64,000 nt of DNA from Narthecium ossifragum. Lineage: Eukaryota; Streptophyta; Magnoliopsida; Dioscoreales; Nartheciaceae. The translations under genes and the position numbers were made by a program. The stretch is from positions 21,283,648 through 21,347,647 of the forward strand of contig OY986967.1 in the NCBI GenBank assembly GCA_963920575.1. The letters run 5' to 3'. A model generated the notes under the pieces. The model ran no database searches. It saw nothing but the letters and a program-made list of their open reading frames with translations, and was not told the DNA's origin. Below, one piece after another: positions 45,838 to 56,080 of this stretch (position 1 is the first letter of the stretch; every line of letters starts with the position of its first letter).

Positions 45838-45881
45838 GGGTGCGGCTATCCACACCACAATTTGGACTCACCGCACCACAT
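45838..45881 (+). repeat. MULE left terminal inverted repeat
   Basis: GGGTGCGGCTATCC, then ACCACAATTTGGACTCA. It matches the reverse complement of the right end with roughly five mismatches over 44 bp. Preceded by TTATTTAAA. Confidence 0.92.
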
Positions 45882-46375
45882 CAATTTTCATACCCAAAAC
45901 ACCCATTGAATAAATATCCAAAATAACCTTCTAAAACACAATACACCACAAAACCTAATCTACCATAACAATTATTTCTCAATACACCACAACACCACAT
46001 CTTCTCCTACCTCTATCCATCATTTTCACCTCCTCAAACCACCTCCTCCAATCCCTAACCATCTCCTCCCTCCAAGCCCTAGGTCTTCAAGTTACTCACT
46101 CCCCCTCCATCCTAGATAGTTCTTCATTACCCTCATCATATTCTATCTTCTTTCTTATCCACCCAACACATTCACATTATACTCCAAACCATCTCCTCCA
46201 ACCTTAGGTTTTCAACTCACACAAGCCCTCCCCATTATACATTGTCAATTCAATGTGTGTTAGGTCGAAATGGATGGAAAAGACGAATGCTGGAGCGAAG
46301 GACACGAGAAAAGGCTCTCAAAAAATGTACATTTCCTCTTCTCTTGTTTTTTTTGTCCTTCCCGGATCGCGTTTT

Positions 46376-46570
46376 GATCGGTAGTCTCAGACCGACAGAA
46401 AACGTCAACGTATCGGTATGTATCCACCGATACTTTGGCTTTATGTACCGGTAACATAGTACCGATTAGTATGCTATGTATACCGGTACGTATCCACCGA
46501 AACTATAGCGTTATATACTGGTAAAATGGTACCGAATAATACGTTAGTATACCGGTACCATGGTACCGAT
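46376..46570. repeat. ATCGGTA/TACCGAT dyad cluster, left
   Basis: Four to five dyads of the type ATCGGTA(N4-6)TACCGAT, such as ATCGGTATGTATCCACCGAT and ACCGGTACCATGGTACCGAT, lie between the left end and the transposase exons. Confidence 0.8.
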
Positions 46571-46620
46571 GTGAACACAGTGTTGGCTACCTGCCTTACT
46601 AACTCTTTGCTTACATTCAG

Positions 46621-49395
46621 GAGCATGTTTCTACTCATGCGAGCGGTGTAGGAGCTATAATTACTCACGACTACACTCTGGAATTCACGACCAATACGGT
46701 ATGTTGTTTAATCGCTATATCTTGCCGGACGACAACTAGGTCTAAAGTTCATTAACATAATTCTTATTGTTTGATTAACATAATTCTTATTGTTTGATTA
46801 TAGATATTTCAAAGTCGACAAGCACTTGTCGAATGGGTACAGACAGTTGGGAGGTAGAATGGGCTGGTGATTGTTACAAAGAATTCAGAGGTCGGGGGGT
46901 GTGGTAGAAAGCCGAGGATTACCTTGGCATGTGAGCGTAGTGGAGAGTATCGGAAAACTATGAAGAAAGATGATAGCGGGAAGAAAAAATTTGCCAATCT
47001 AAGGAAAAAATCCGTCGACTCCGGGACGAAGAAGTGTGGATATCCTTTCAAGCTTTAGGGTGTGAAGCTTGTATCTGATGATGATTGGATGCTCAGAGTT
47101 ATTTGCGGAGTCCACAATCACCCCCATGCGGATCACCTCGAGGGTCACTCGTTCGCCGGAAGATTATCTGCTGAACAAAATGATATGGTGGTTACGATGT
47201 CAGCAAACCTAGTGAAGCCACGGCAAATCCTGAACACTATAAAGCAACAAGATCCTGAAAACGTATCCACCATGAAGACCATCTACAATGTACGCCAAAG
47301 GAATAGGGTGATTGAAAAGGCTGGGAGATCAGAGATGCAGCAACTATTGAAGCATCTAAATGAGTTTGGATACGTTGAGTATCATACGGTTCGAGAAGAC
47401 ACAGACGCTGTGAGGGACGTATTCTGGGCACACCCTGTGTCTATTGATTTAGTCCGTGCATTTCCCAAGGTGTTGATTATGGATTGCACCTACAAGACCA
47501 ATAGATACCGACTTTCACTGCTAGAGATTGTTGGCATCACATCGACGAGTATGACATTCGCCGCAGCTTTTGCCTACATGGAGTGTGAGAAGGAGGACAG
47601 GTACAAATGGGCTTTGAAAATATTAAGGACATGACTGGAAGGATGCCCAATGCCACGCGTTGTGGTGACAGACCGAGAACTGGCTTTGATGAACGCTATC
47701 AGCTCGGTCTTTCCGGAGTCCAAAAGCATGCTATGTAGATGGCATATCCAAAAGAACGTAGAGCTCAGCTGCAAACACATTTTCGAAACTGCAGATAAAG
47801 CCAACTTGTTCATGACAATGTGGAAATTGGTTGTAACTGCATCTACCGAGTAGTACAAGAAACACTTGGAAACACTAGAGACATCTTTTTGCGGTTACCC
47901 AGCAGCTTCTAAATATGTTCGAAAATCGTGGCTAGATGGCTTCAAAGAACTGTTCGTCAGTGCTTGGACTAACGAACATATGCATTTTGTCAATCACACT
48001 ACAAACAGGGTAGAGAGTGCACATGCCAAGTTAAAGAGGCATCTTGGGGCATCCAGCTGCAGTTTTGACACATCGTGGGCTACTATTCACTTTCTGCTTG
48101 AGTTGCAACACTGTGATATCAAAGCCTCCTTCAAAAAGAGCAAATACATTGTGCATCATAGTTTCAAGCCAGTCATCTTCAAAGAGTTGCGAGGCTTCAT
48201 TTCAAAGAGTGCACTTTTAATAGTTCAAAAAGAATCAGAGAGAGCCAATGAGATCGGTGCGGATAAGTTCGCATGTGGTTGCACAGTCTTACGCACACAT
48301 GGCTTGCCATGTGCCCATGAGATCGTCAACTACAAGCTTGATTGCCGCCCCATACCCCTAGAATGCATACATCACCATTGGCGGAAGCTTGACTTGTCGG
48401 CTACACCAGCCAATGAAATCCCAAAACTTAAGTGCCAAAATGCGCTAGAACGCTTGGAAAACGCATTTCTAGCTCAGAATGAGGCAGGAAGAATGCATAT
48501 GCTGAGGAAAATATATGAGCTAGCAGAACCGCAGTCTAGTTATGTTCTTGAGCCAGAGGTGAAGTTGAGGACCCACGGTCGACCAAGCACTAAGGAGAAG
48601 AAGTTGATGCTCTCAACACAACGCGACCCATCCGCCTTTGAGTATACACCTTCGTTCAAGGACAGTAACTCACTAGAAGAAACACCTCTACATGTTAGTC
48701 CCATATCTTGCATGAAACCAGAGAAGCCTGATATAGTAAAAAAAAAGCGTCCAAAGGAGAGAGTGATAAGGGCTCGGACAGCCGCTCCGCTTGGCTATCT
48801 TGGCGAGTTTCCAGAAGGGTTGACAAAATATATTAAACATGTTAAGGATGTTGCATCAGATGGTAACTGCGGCTTTAGAGCGATAGTCGGGCTATTGGGC
48901 TACGGCGAGGACAACTGGTCCCAAGTGAGGAACGATCTTATCAATGAGTTGCGTGATCACTTTGAGGGCTACCTTAAGTTGTATGGGAATGAAAAGCGTG
49001 TTCACGAGCTTATGTACTCATTGTCGTTTCTCGAAGACAACCCTCTACCCGATCGGTGGATGACCATGCCGGACATGGGTTATCTTATTGCATCATGATA
49101 CTCGGTTGTCCTACTTCACATCTCCAGAAGACAATGCGTGACCTTATTGCCACTTTGGACAGCAGCGCCTCCGAAACCGGCACGGAGGATCATCGCGATC
49201 GGGTTCGTAAACGGAAATCACTTTGTTCAACTACACATGCAGCCTGGATGTCCAATGCCACCAGTAGTCAGCAGCTGGGCTCGATATCGAGATGCTTGTG
49301 CCATTGGATGGGATTCCTATAACGATGAGATAGAAAAATTTGGGTTAATCGTGTCATCAGATGTTGCTACAACGGACACTATAGACCTTGAATGA
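46621..49395 (+). pseudogene. MULE transposase fused to OTU-like cysteine protease
   Basis: Exons 46621-46698 and 46804-49395 share phase. The order is a FAR1/MULE N-terminal DNA-binding-like region (TLACERSGEYR ... KKCGYPFKL ... GVHNHPHADHLEGH), then a DDE transposase, SWIM finger and OTU domain. The DDE residues are D in MDCTYKTN (47482), D in VVTDRELALMNAI (47671) and E in TNRVESAHAKLK (48013). The SWIM finger is CGC...GLPCAH (48274-48318). In the OTU domain, Cys of DGNCGFRA is at 48868 and His of NGNHFVQL at 49219. Five in-frame stops interrupt it (TAG 46855, TAG 47056, TGA 47632, TAG 47851, TGA 49096), yet the frame never shifts in 2.6 kb. The first exon and true ATG are not identified. 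As written it cannot make a full protein. Confidence 0.9.
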
Positions 49396-49524
49396 TTTTG
49401 AATATTAATATCTTGTATGGTTGTAAACATTGTGTTGCAAACATTGTATGAGTATCTTGTATGGTTGTAAACATTGTGTTGCAAAGGGTTGCTTCAAAAA
49501 ATGTTTTTTATCAAGTACGCTTCT

Positions 49525-50095
49525 ATCGGTACCAATGTACCGATAATAACCCAGACTAATATCGGTACCATACTACCGAATGTATACCCGAAACTATCGG
49601 TAATTTAAGACCGATACAAAGCCAATCAAGTAAAACAAACACAGTTTCAGTACTCAGTCTTCCGAACAGTGAAGCATTTTATCGGTACGATACTACCGAT
49701 AAAACGCAACTTACTTTTGCCTTTGATTCCATGTTCGATCGGTATTAAAGTACCGATATAATGCTTCACTGTTCGGAAGCGTAAGTACCGAGACATTGTT
49801 TGTTTTACTTGATTGGCTTTGTATCGGTAGTCACTCTTCCGAACAGTGAAGTATTTTATCGATACTATACTACCGATACAACGCAGCTTACTTCTGCCTT
49901 TGATTCCATGTTCGATCGGTATTAAAGTACCGATATAATGCTTCACTGTTCGGAAGAGTGAGTACCGTAACAGTCATAGTTTTACTTGACTGGCTTTGTA
50001 ACGGTATCTAAGTACCGATAAGGTGCGGTATATATTCCGTAGTATGGTACCGATAATGTTTGGGTTGTTATCGGTACTTGGGTACCGATTGAACC
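49525..50095. repeat. Dyad cluster and long fold-back between convergent genes
   Basis: About ten ATCGGTA(N)TACCGAT dyads lie here. A 177-bp tandem duplication (CTTCCGAACAGTGAAG at 49659 and 49836) is also present. The left half of each unit is the reverse complement of the right half: ACAAAGCCAATCAAG near 49617 pairs with CTTGATTGGCTTTG near 49808, and CTTCCGAACAGTGAAGCATT near 49659 pairs with AATGCTTCACTGTTCGGAAG near 49760. Confidence 0.85.
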
Positions 50096-50312
50096 AGACT
50101 TGATAAAAAAAACAGAGTATTTGGGAGGTCAGTTTAATTCTACATTGGAATGACAAAATACATTGAAAACACGTCTATACATTGGAAACACGTCCATACA
50201 TTGGAAACAATTAAGTTCATACATTGAAAACACATTCAATATACATGCTATTCTCTGGTTCGTTGTTTAGATCTTCTCTCGTAGGCGCGCTCCGTGTCAG
50301 TCTCGCCGCGGG

Positions 50313-52279
50313 CTATTCTTTGAGCCCGCACCCACCTACTCCTATGTCATCAATGGTCAGGGTATCCATGTGCGCCATGGTGTCGTCGATGATCGTGACA
50401 ATCCGATCATACTGAATTTCAAGAATTCGAAACAAATTAGACATAATATTATGCACTAGTTTTTCATTTCCATTTAGAATTTCTAAAAGTTACCTTCGCC
50501 GGCAGATAATCATCTGCATGTTCAGCTTGGAAAGTCCTCCGCTCTGGGTTTATGACCTTCACATGAGATATGGATCGATACCAGTCATAATACCTATCCA
50601 CGCAGTCATACCCATGGATAGCATACTCGCCCGTCCGGCATAGAGCAGTGCAGTGGCTTGGCCAATCAGCCCAGAACCGCGGCTCGTAGTGGAAGGCCCT
50701 CTTGTACCCTCGGGCAGTCTCCTTGGCTCCCATGTGGAAGTGGGTTGGCCTTAGTGGGGCGGCGGGAATGGTCTGTATGATCCCGAATTGCCGAAGCACC
50801 CGATCAGGATGGTACGGCTCGACGTGCTCCCCGCTGCTTATGGTGCCGAGGAAAAAGCTAATATCGTCACGAGAGAAGGGGCCTCCTCTATGTCTGACGT
50901 ATGGGTCCCACACAACCTGCAACCATACTCATACTAAGGGAATCAATATTTGATCACTACTGAATAGATTACAAAATTCAACCCGGAGTCATACAAAGAT
51001 TACAACTCACCTGATGTCTACTCAGGGAATCAATCTCTGTGCGCCATTGAAGCAGAGCCATTTCCGGATCCTAACCTGGATCTTTGTGATCCAGCCATGC
51101 AAGAGCAGTCGGCTTGTCAACCGTGTATTCTGGGTTGGGCTGTGGCTTTATAATTACCGGGAGGTGATCATATATCCATGCCTGCATTGATTATTAAAAT
51201 GTGGGTCAGTCACAATTATTGGTATTATATCACAAAGCAGATGTTTTAAAAGTATGTACCTCCACCAGAGTCAAGTATCCGCCAATTGCCCTTGTCCCCC
51301 ATCGACTGGCAGAGCCAAGCATGCGATAGAGGTAGACGAGGCCGGCGGCACCCCACGCATACTCACGCACGGTATCCAAGTCCGTGAGGGCAGAAAGGCA
51401 GGACACGTGAACCTTCGACCCCGACTTGTCGCAAAAAAGGGTGCAACCCAGCAAATACATGATGTATGCCTTGACAGAGCACTCCATGCCGACCTTGCAG
51501 AGAGTGCACTCTCTCCTCAGCCAGGTCATACTGACTGACAGCCCTCTCCCATCCAACTGGGTCGCGGCCTCTGATTCACTGACTCCCAAATTAACCTTCA
51601 TAAGCGCTTTCAGCTGGGAGACTTTCAGCTTGCACTCTTCAAGCGGCCTACCGGTGATGGGGATGCCCAGTATACGGCTCACGTCACCCAAAGTGATCGT
51701 CATCTCTCCACAGGGCAGGTGGAACGTGTTGGTCTCCGGGTGCCACCTCTCGACGAACGCCGACACCATGGCACTGCTGATAGTCTTGTAAGAACACTCC
51801 GTCAGATTTGCTAGACCGGTGCCCTCCACGGCATTCTTAAAGTCTTGTCGTTCGATGCCGTCCCATTTCGTAGTGGACAACCCATGCGCATAAATTTTTA
51901 GTGGGTCACGCTCCTACGTTGAGAAGAAGGGGCAAAGTGAGCAGACTTTGATATAAACACGGCATGATATAAAAAAAACTCAGCCTTTTTTTACCGCTCC
52001 AGCCCATATCCGATATGCCACGTGTGTTTTGAACTCCGTCAAAACCGACCGGTCAACAGGCCCACTAGGGATGGGTGCCTCGTCGTCAGACACCTCTTCC
52101 TCTTCACCAGGGCCAACAACCATCAAGGCACCCTCTGGGATCTCCTCTAGAATCTCCTCAGGTACCGCTCTCCTCCTCCTAGCTGAGGCCGTCGGCCGGT
52201 CACCGCGGGCCGATGAAGATGCCGAGGCCGCCGAAGATGAAGAGGCTCCGGCGAGTGCTTTTCCCCTTGGACGAACCAT
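50313..52279 (-). pseudogene. Plant mobile domain (PMD) protein carried by the MULE
   Basis: PMD (aminotransferase-like, MAIN/MAIL family) proteins act in gene silencing in plants and also ride in transposons. Minus-strand exons: 52279-51995, 51913-51260, 51181-51011, 50916-50494, 50411-50313. All have GT-AG boundaries and phase 0, with about 544 codons. Exon 1 is a basic/acidic linker. Exon 2 carries the PMD core (FVERWHPETNTFHLPCGEMT, ITLGDVSRILGIPITG, YLLGCTLFCDKSG, WGAAGLVYLYRML). Exon 4 has VVWDPYVRHR and FHYEPRFWADWPSH. One in-frame TAG (51073-51071, in KDPG*DPEMALLQW) breaks exon 3. Everything after it remains in frame to a natural TAG at 50313. Apart from that stop the gene is complete. 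The start is an ATG at 52279. Confidence 0.88.
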
Positions 52280-52318
52280 TTAACTGTTTTGAAAAAGAAA
52301 TGCAAAGATTAGTAGAGC

Positions 52319-52565
52319 GTTTCGGTATCCATATACCTGCAATTAAGCGCTATTAACGGTACCTAAGTACCGGTAATAAAGCATACATATCGGTAGTAAG
52401 TTACCGATAGTGTAGAATAGATATCGGTACATTGATACCGAACAAGCTCTTTTCCATACAGCAACAAACGTATTGATCGGTACCTATGTACCGATAAATA
52501 ATCCTATTATATCGGTGACTATGTACCGATATGATAGTGAATCATTTTGTTGTCTTGTACCGATT
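52319..52565. repeat. ATCGGTA/TACCGAT dyad cluster, right (upstream of PMD gene)
   Basis: At least five dyads, including ATCGGTAGTAAGTTACCGAT and GATCGGTACCTATGTACCGA, lie in the 250 bp just upstream of the PMD start codon. The position would suit a regulatory role. Function is not shown. Confidence 0.8.
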
Positions 52566-52569
52566 GACA

Positions 52570-53100
52570 CGTATAAAACTGAAAGGTCAGAACCCATTGG
52601 AAAAATTTGAAAATCTTGAAAAAAAACGCATTCGGAGAACAATGCTGCAAAACCAATGCTATATATGCAAAGACAATGCATTTCATGCAACAAGAAATGA
52701 AAAACTCACTTGTTTGTGAAATCTCACTCGACGGTTCTCACTCGACGGACTCGACGGAGGCGTGGATAGCTCGCCGACGAGGCTCTGCCGCGGGTGTAGG
52801 GAGGCTGGCAACGTTCGGGAGAGGGCGTTGGGAAGGTGGAGGGAGATGTCGGGAGAGTGAAGAGAGGGAGAGCCTTCAGTAGAAGAGGGAGGGAGGAAGT
52901 CTCGGTAGAAGAGGGGGAAGAAGGTAGGGGCTGGAGTGGGGTGAGGGGTAGTGTAGGTATTTTGGGTTTTGTTTGGGGAGGACTGACGGTGTTATTAGTG
53001 TGGTGTGGGGTTTTGAGGGTAGTTTAGGTAAGTAGATTTATTTTGTGTGGTGTGTTGAGTAAAACCTGGGGTTTTCAAACTTGGGTTGTGGTGTGTATAG
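52570..53100. other. Right interior flank of the MULE
   Basis: GC/purine-rich sequence (GACGGACTCGACGGAGG, GAGGGAGGGAGGAAG) grades into GTGTGGTGTG words that extend the inverted-repeat theme. It presumably holds the PMD promoter. No coding region. Confidence 0.45.
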
Positions 53101-53103
53101 TAA

Positions 53104-53147
53104 ATGTGGTGTGTTGAGTCCAAATTGTGGTGCAGATAGCCGCACCC
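53104..53147 (-). repeat. MULE right terminal inverted repeat
   Basis: TGAGTCCAAATTGTGGT ... GATAGCCGCACCC is the inverted partner of the left end and is followed by TTATTTAAA. CACCACA words continue beyond the core repeat on both sides, so a looser similarity extends past 44 bp. Confidence 0.92.
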
Positions 53148-56080
53148 TTATTTAAATTGATGCAAGAAAGTGCCACAAAATGTTATCATTTTACAATAGT
53201 CTCTCTGTAAAATAGGCTGCTACAAAATAGAGAACTATTTTAACGATCACCAAACTTATTGCGGAAAATCTGTGTTTTGTAGCAATTGCAGACCCCTTGT
53301 CTCCCTTCCTGTTTGACTTGGTGCATGTGACTTTCTCTCGTGTTCTTAACGATGGAGCGCGTGGAATATAGGGCGTCACTTGGGTGGGCATGAGAGTAAC
53401 ACACTTGCTGCATGCGGACGACTCATTGCTTATCACCAAAGCATCCTCCAGCGAAGCTTCCCGCGTACTTCAAATTTTGGAGTGGTACAAGTCCGTCTCC
53501 GGCCTGGCAATGAACCCGGCAAAATCGAGCGTTATGTTTTCACCTTGTGCCTCAGATAGGAGGCAACGAAGGCTATGCAGGACGCTTGGAATGGCGAAAT
53601 TGGACGAGGTTTGGCGGTATCTGGGCGTCCCTGTGTGTGGGAGTCGGCTGCGATCCCAGGATTTTAGTGACCTCATTGACAAGGTCGCTGGGAGGATATC
53701 AAAATGGAGAGGTGGTCACCTTGCTCTCTCGGGGAAGATCACGCTACTGCGGCATGTCCTGCAAGCTATCCTGGTTTATACCATGAAGGCAACTCATGTG
53801 CCCATGGCGGTCCTCAAGAAGATTGATAAGCTTGGTAGAGCTTTCCTTTGGGACAGGAAACGTGGTGGCTCATCGGTGGTGAGGTGGGATGTGGCTTGTT
53901 CTCAGAAGGAAGACGGTGGCCTTGCCTTGAGACACCTCCCTTCCTGGCAACATGCACTCCGCTTGACTCGATTGTCCTCGCTCCTCCCGTCTGCTGACTC
54001 TTTTTGGAATAGGGTGGTCTACGCTAAGTACAAGTGGCGAGGCCATCTTCCTCCAGTATCTCCTTCCAGCACCTCCTCCTCCATGTGGCGACATACGTGT
54101 GGGGCGATGAAAGACCTCCGGCTGGGCCTAAGATGGTCTCCGGGCATTGGCGGCGGGGTGAATCTTCTAAAAGATTGGTGGTGTCTTGACTTGCCTTTAG
54201 ACCATAAGCCATGCTTTATCAATGTTGATATCATCTCCGGTCGAACATCGGTAGAGAAGATGATCACCACTAATGGGCGGTGCAGGCGGAGGAAGCTTCG
54301 AAGGCTGTTTGCGCCTTGCTTGACAGACCGGATCCTTGAGATGCAGATCTATGCTGAAGACTCGTATCGTTGGACCGCCGATCCCAAAGGTATTGTCTCC
54401 TCTAGATCAGCATACCTCATGCTTTATGGTCTACGCAGGGGTGCTGCGCATGGCCCTGTTTTCAGATGGGATCGTGTGTGGAAGGGTCCCTTTGGCCCTC
54501 GTGTGAAGACCTTTATGTGGTGTTTACTGCATGGCAAACTGCTCATACTGGAGGCCCTGAGAAGAGTCGGAGCTATAGATGATGATCAATGCGTGCCTTG
54601 CAGAGCAAGCCAGGAATCCATTCATCACGTGTTCTTCTCTTGTACCCACTCTAGAGTTGTGTGGGAGCTTGTCTGTAGGCATGATGAGGCCTTCCGGGAA
54701 ATAGAGGGCTGGCTGAATTGGCAGGAGCTTATCTTGGGAGACTCTCGGTTGAAGATCTCTAAGGAGCGGAGGACTAAGGGGGGTATTCGCTTTGGATGCT
54801 ATAGAAAAACAGAAACGCAACTACCTTCAAAAATGAGGGAGAGAGGTCAGAGCAACTTGCAAGATCTATACAGTGGCAGGCTAAGGAATGGATCCTTAGG
54901 AAAGGTATGGAGGGAAAGGACAAACCCCCTCAAATTCAGGATCCTGGGTTCTTCGTTGTCCAGTCGGATGCGTCCGTGGCTCATTCCCAGCATCTTGCTG
55001 GTTTAGGGGTCGTTGGGTATGACAAGGATCATATGGTGGAGTGGTTGGCATCCGACTGCCTACCGATCAATGACGCAGCACATGCGGAGATGGAGGCCTT
55101 GGCATGGGGCTTAGACATGGTGAAACGGAGATGAATCAAGAAGGTGATTTTCGAAGTCCATGCGAAAGATCTCGCGGATTGGTTGTGAGGACCTGTCCCT
55201 CTATTCCTGGGTCGACCGCCTGGGTCGGGCTCGTGGCTCGTTGTGGACCACAAGGGCAATTTGGTAAATTACGCCTTGTCGGTTTGTTTCACACCCGCGA
55301 GTGCACACACTAACCGTGTTTTGTGTTAGTGTTTGTTTAGAATGGTTAGGTGGACCCGGGATCGGAAGATCCGAACTTGGGCTTGTGTTTTAGCCCAAGT
55401 TTGTCTTTCTGGGCAAGAAGATCGATCTTTCTTTATAAGAAGATCAATCTTTCTTGCTAAGAAGATCGATCTTCTTTTGGAGGAGATCGATTCTTCTTGG
55501 CCAGAAAGTCCTGGCGGGGATTCTGAGAGAACGGCCACCGTTGGCCGTCGCTCTCCCCTGTCAGAGGGAGAGAGGACTTTCCCTCCTCTCCTCCCCCTTT
55601 TCCCCTCCTTCCCCGGCATTTCCTTCTCCTTCTTCCTCTTCTTCCTTCTCCTTCTTCCTCCTTTCTTTCTTCTTCCCGCAAGCTTTGCTTGCTCTGTTTT
55701 TCTCTTCCGGCTAAAACTTCTTCTTCTCCGTTCTTCCTCCTCCGGCCATCGTTTTGGGCGTTCCAAACCTCGTTGGAACCGTGGCGGCGTGAGGAAGATC
55801 CTAGGCTAGGCTTCGTGGATCGAACCAGCTCTGTGGAGGTAGGGATCCTACCTACATCTTCTGGGTTTTTGGAGGCTTTTCCGGTTGTTTATGTTCTTAT
55901 GCTTAAATCGGTAGATGCATGTTGTTTTTTCGTGATTTTACCGATTTTGGACTCATGGGATCTTGATCTATCAGATCCCAGAGTTTTGTTAACTCTAGAT
56001 GTATTTTCCGGCGGTTTTCCTCGCCGGAAGTACGCCGGAGTACCCATTCGGATCAATCCTTCTAGAGGAAGGATGGATCC

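Larger units (their letters stand above)
45838..53147. mobile_element. Composite Mutator-like element (MULE), 7.3 kb
   Basis: Both ends carry the terminal inverted repeat GGGTGCGGCTATC...ACCACAATTTGGACTCA, and an identical 9-bp direct repeat TTATTTAAA lies outside each end (45829-45837, 53148-53156). A 9-bp target duplication with inverted ends is the MULE signature. The element carries two convergent genes: a transposase-OTU gene on the plus strand (46621-49395) and a PMD gene on the minus strand (52279-50313). Noncoding parts are filled with ATCGGTA/TACCGAT dyads, and a long fold-back lies between the genes. Both genes have in-frame stops but no frameshifts that I can see, so the element was recently complete. 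Confidence 0.93.
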
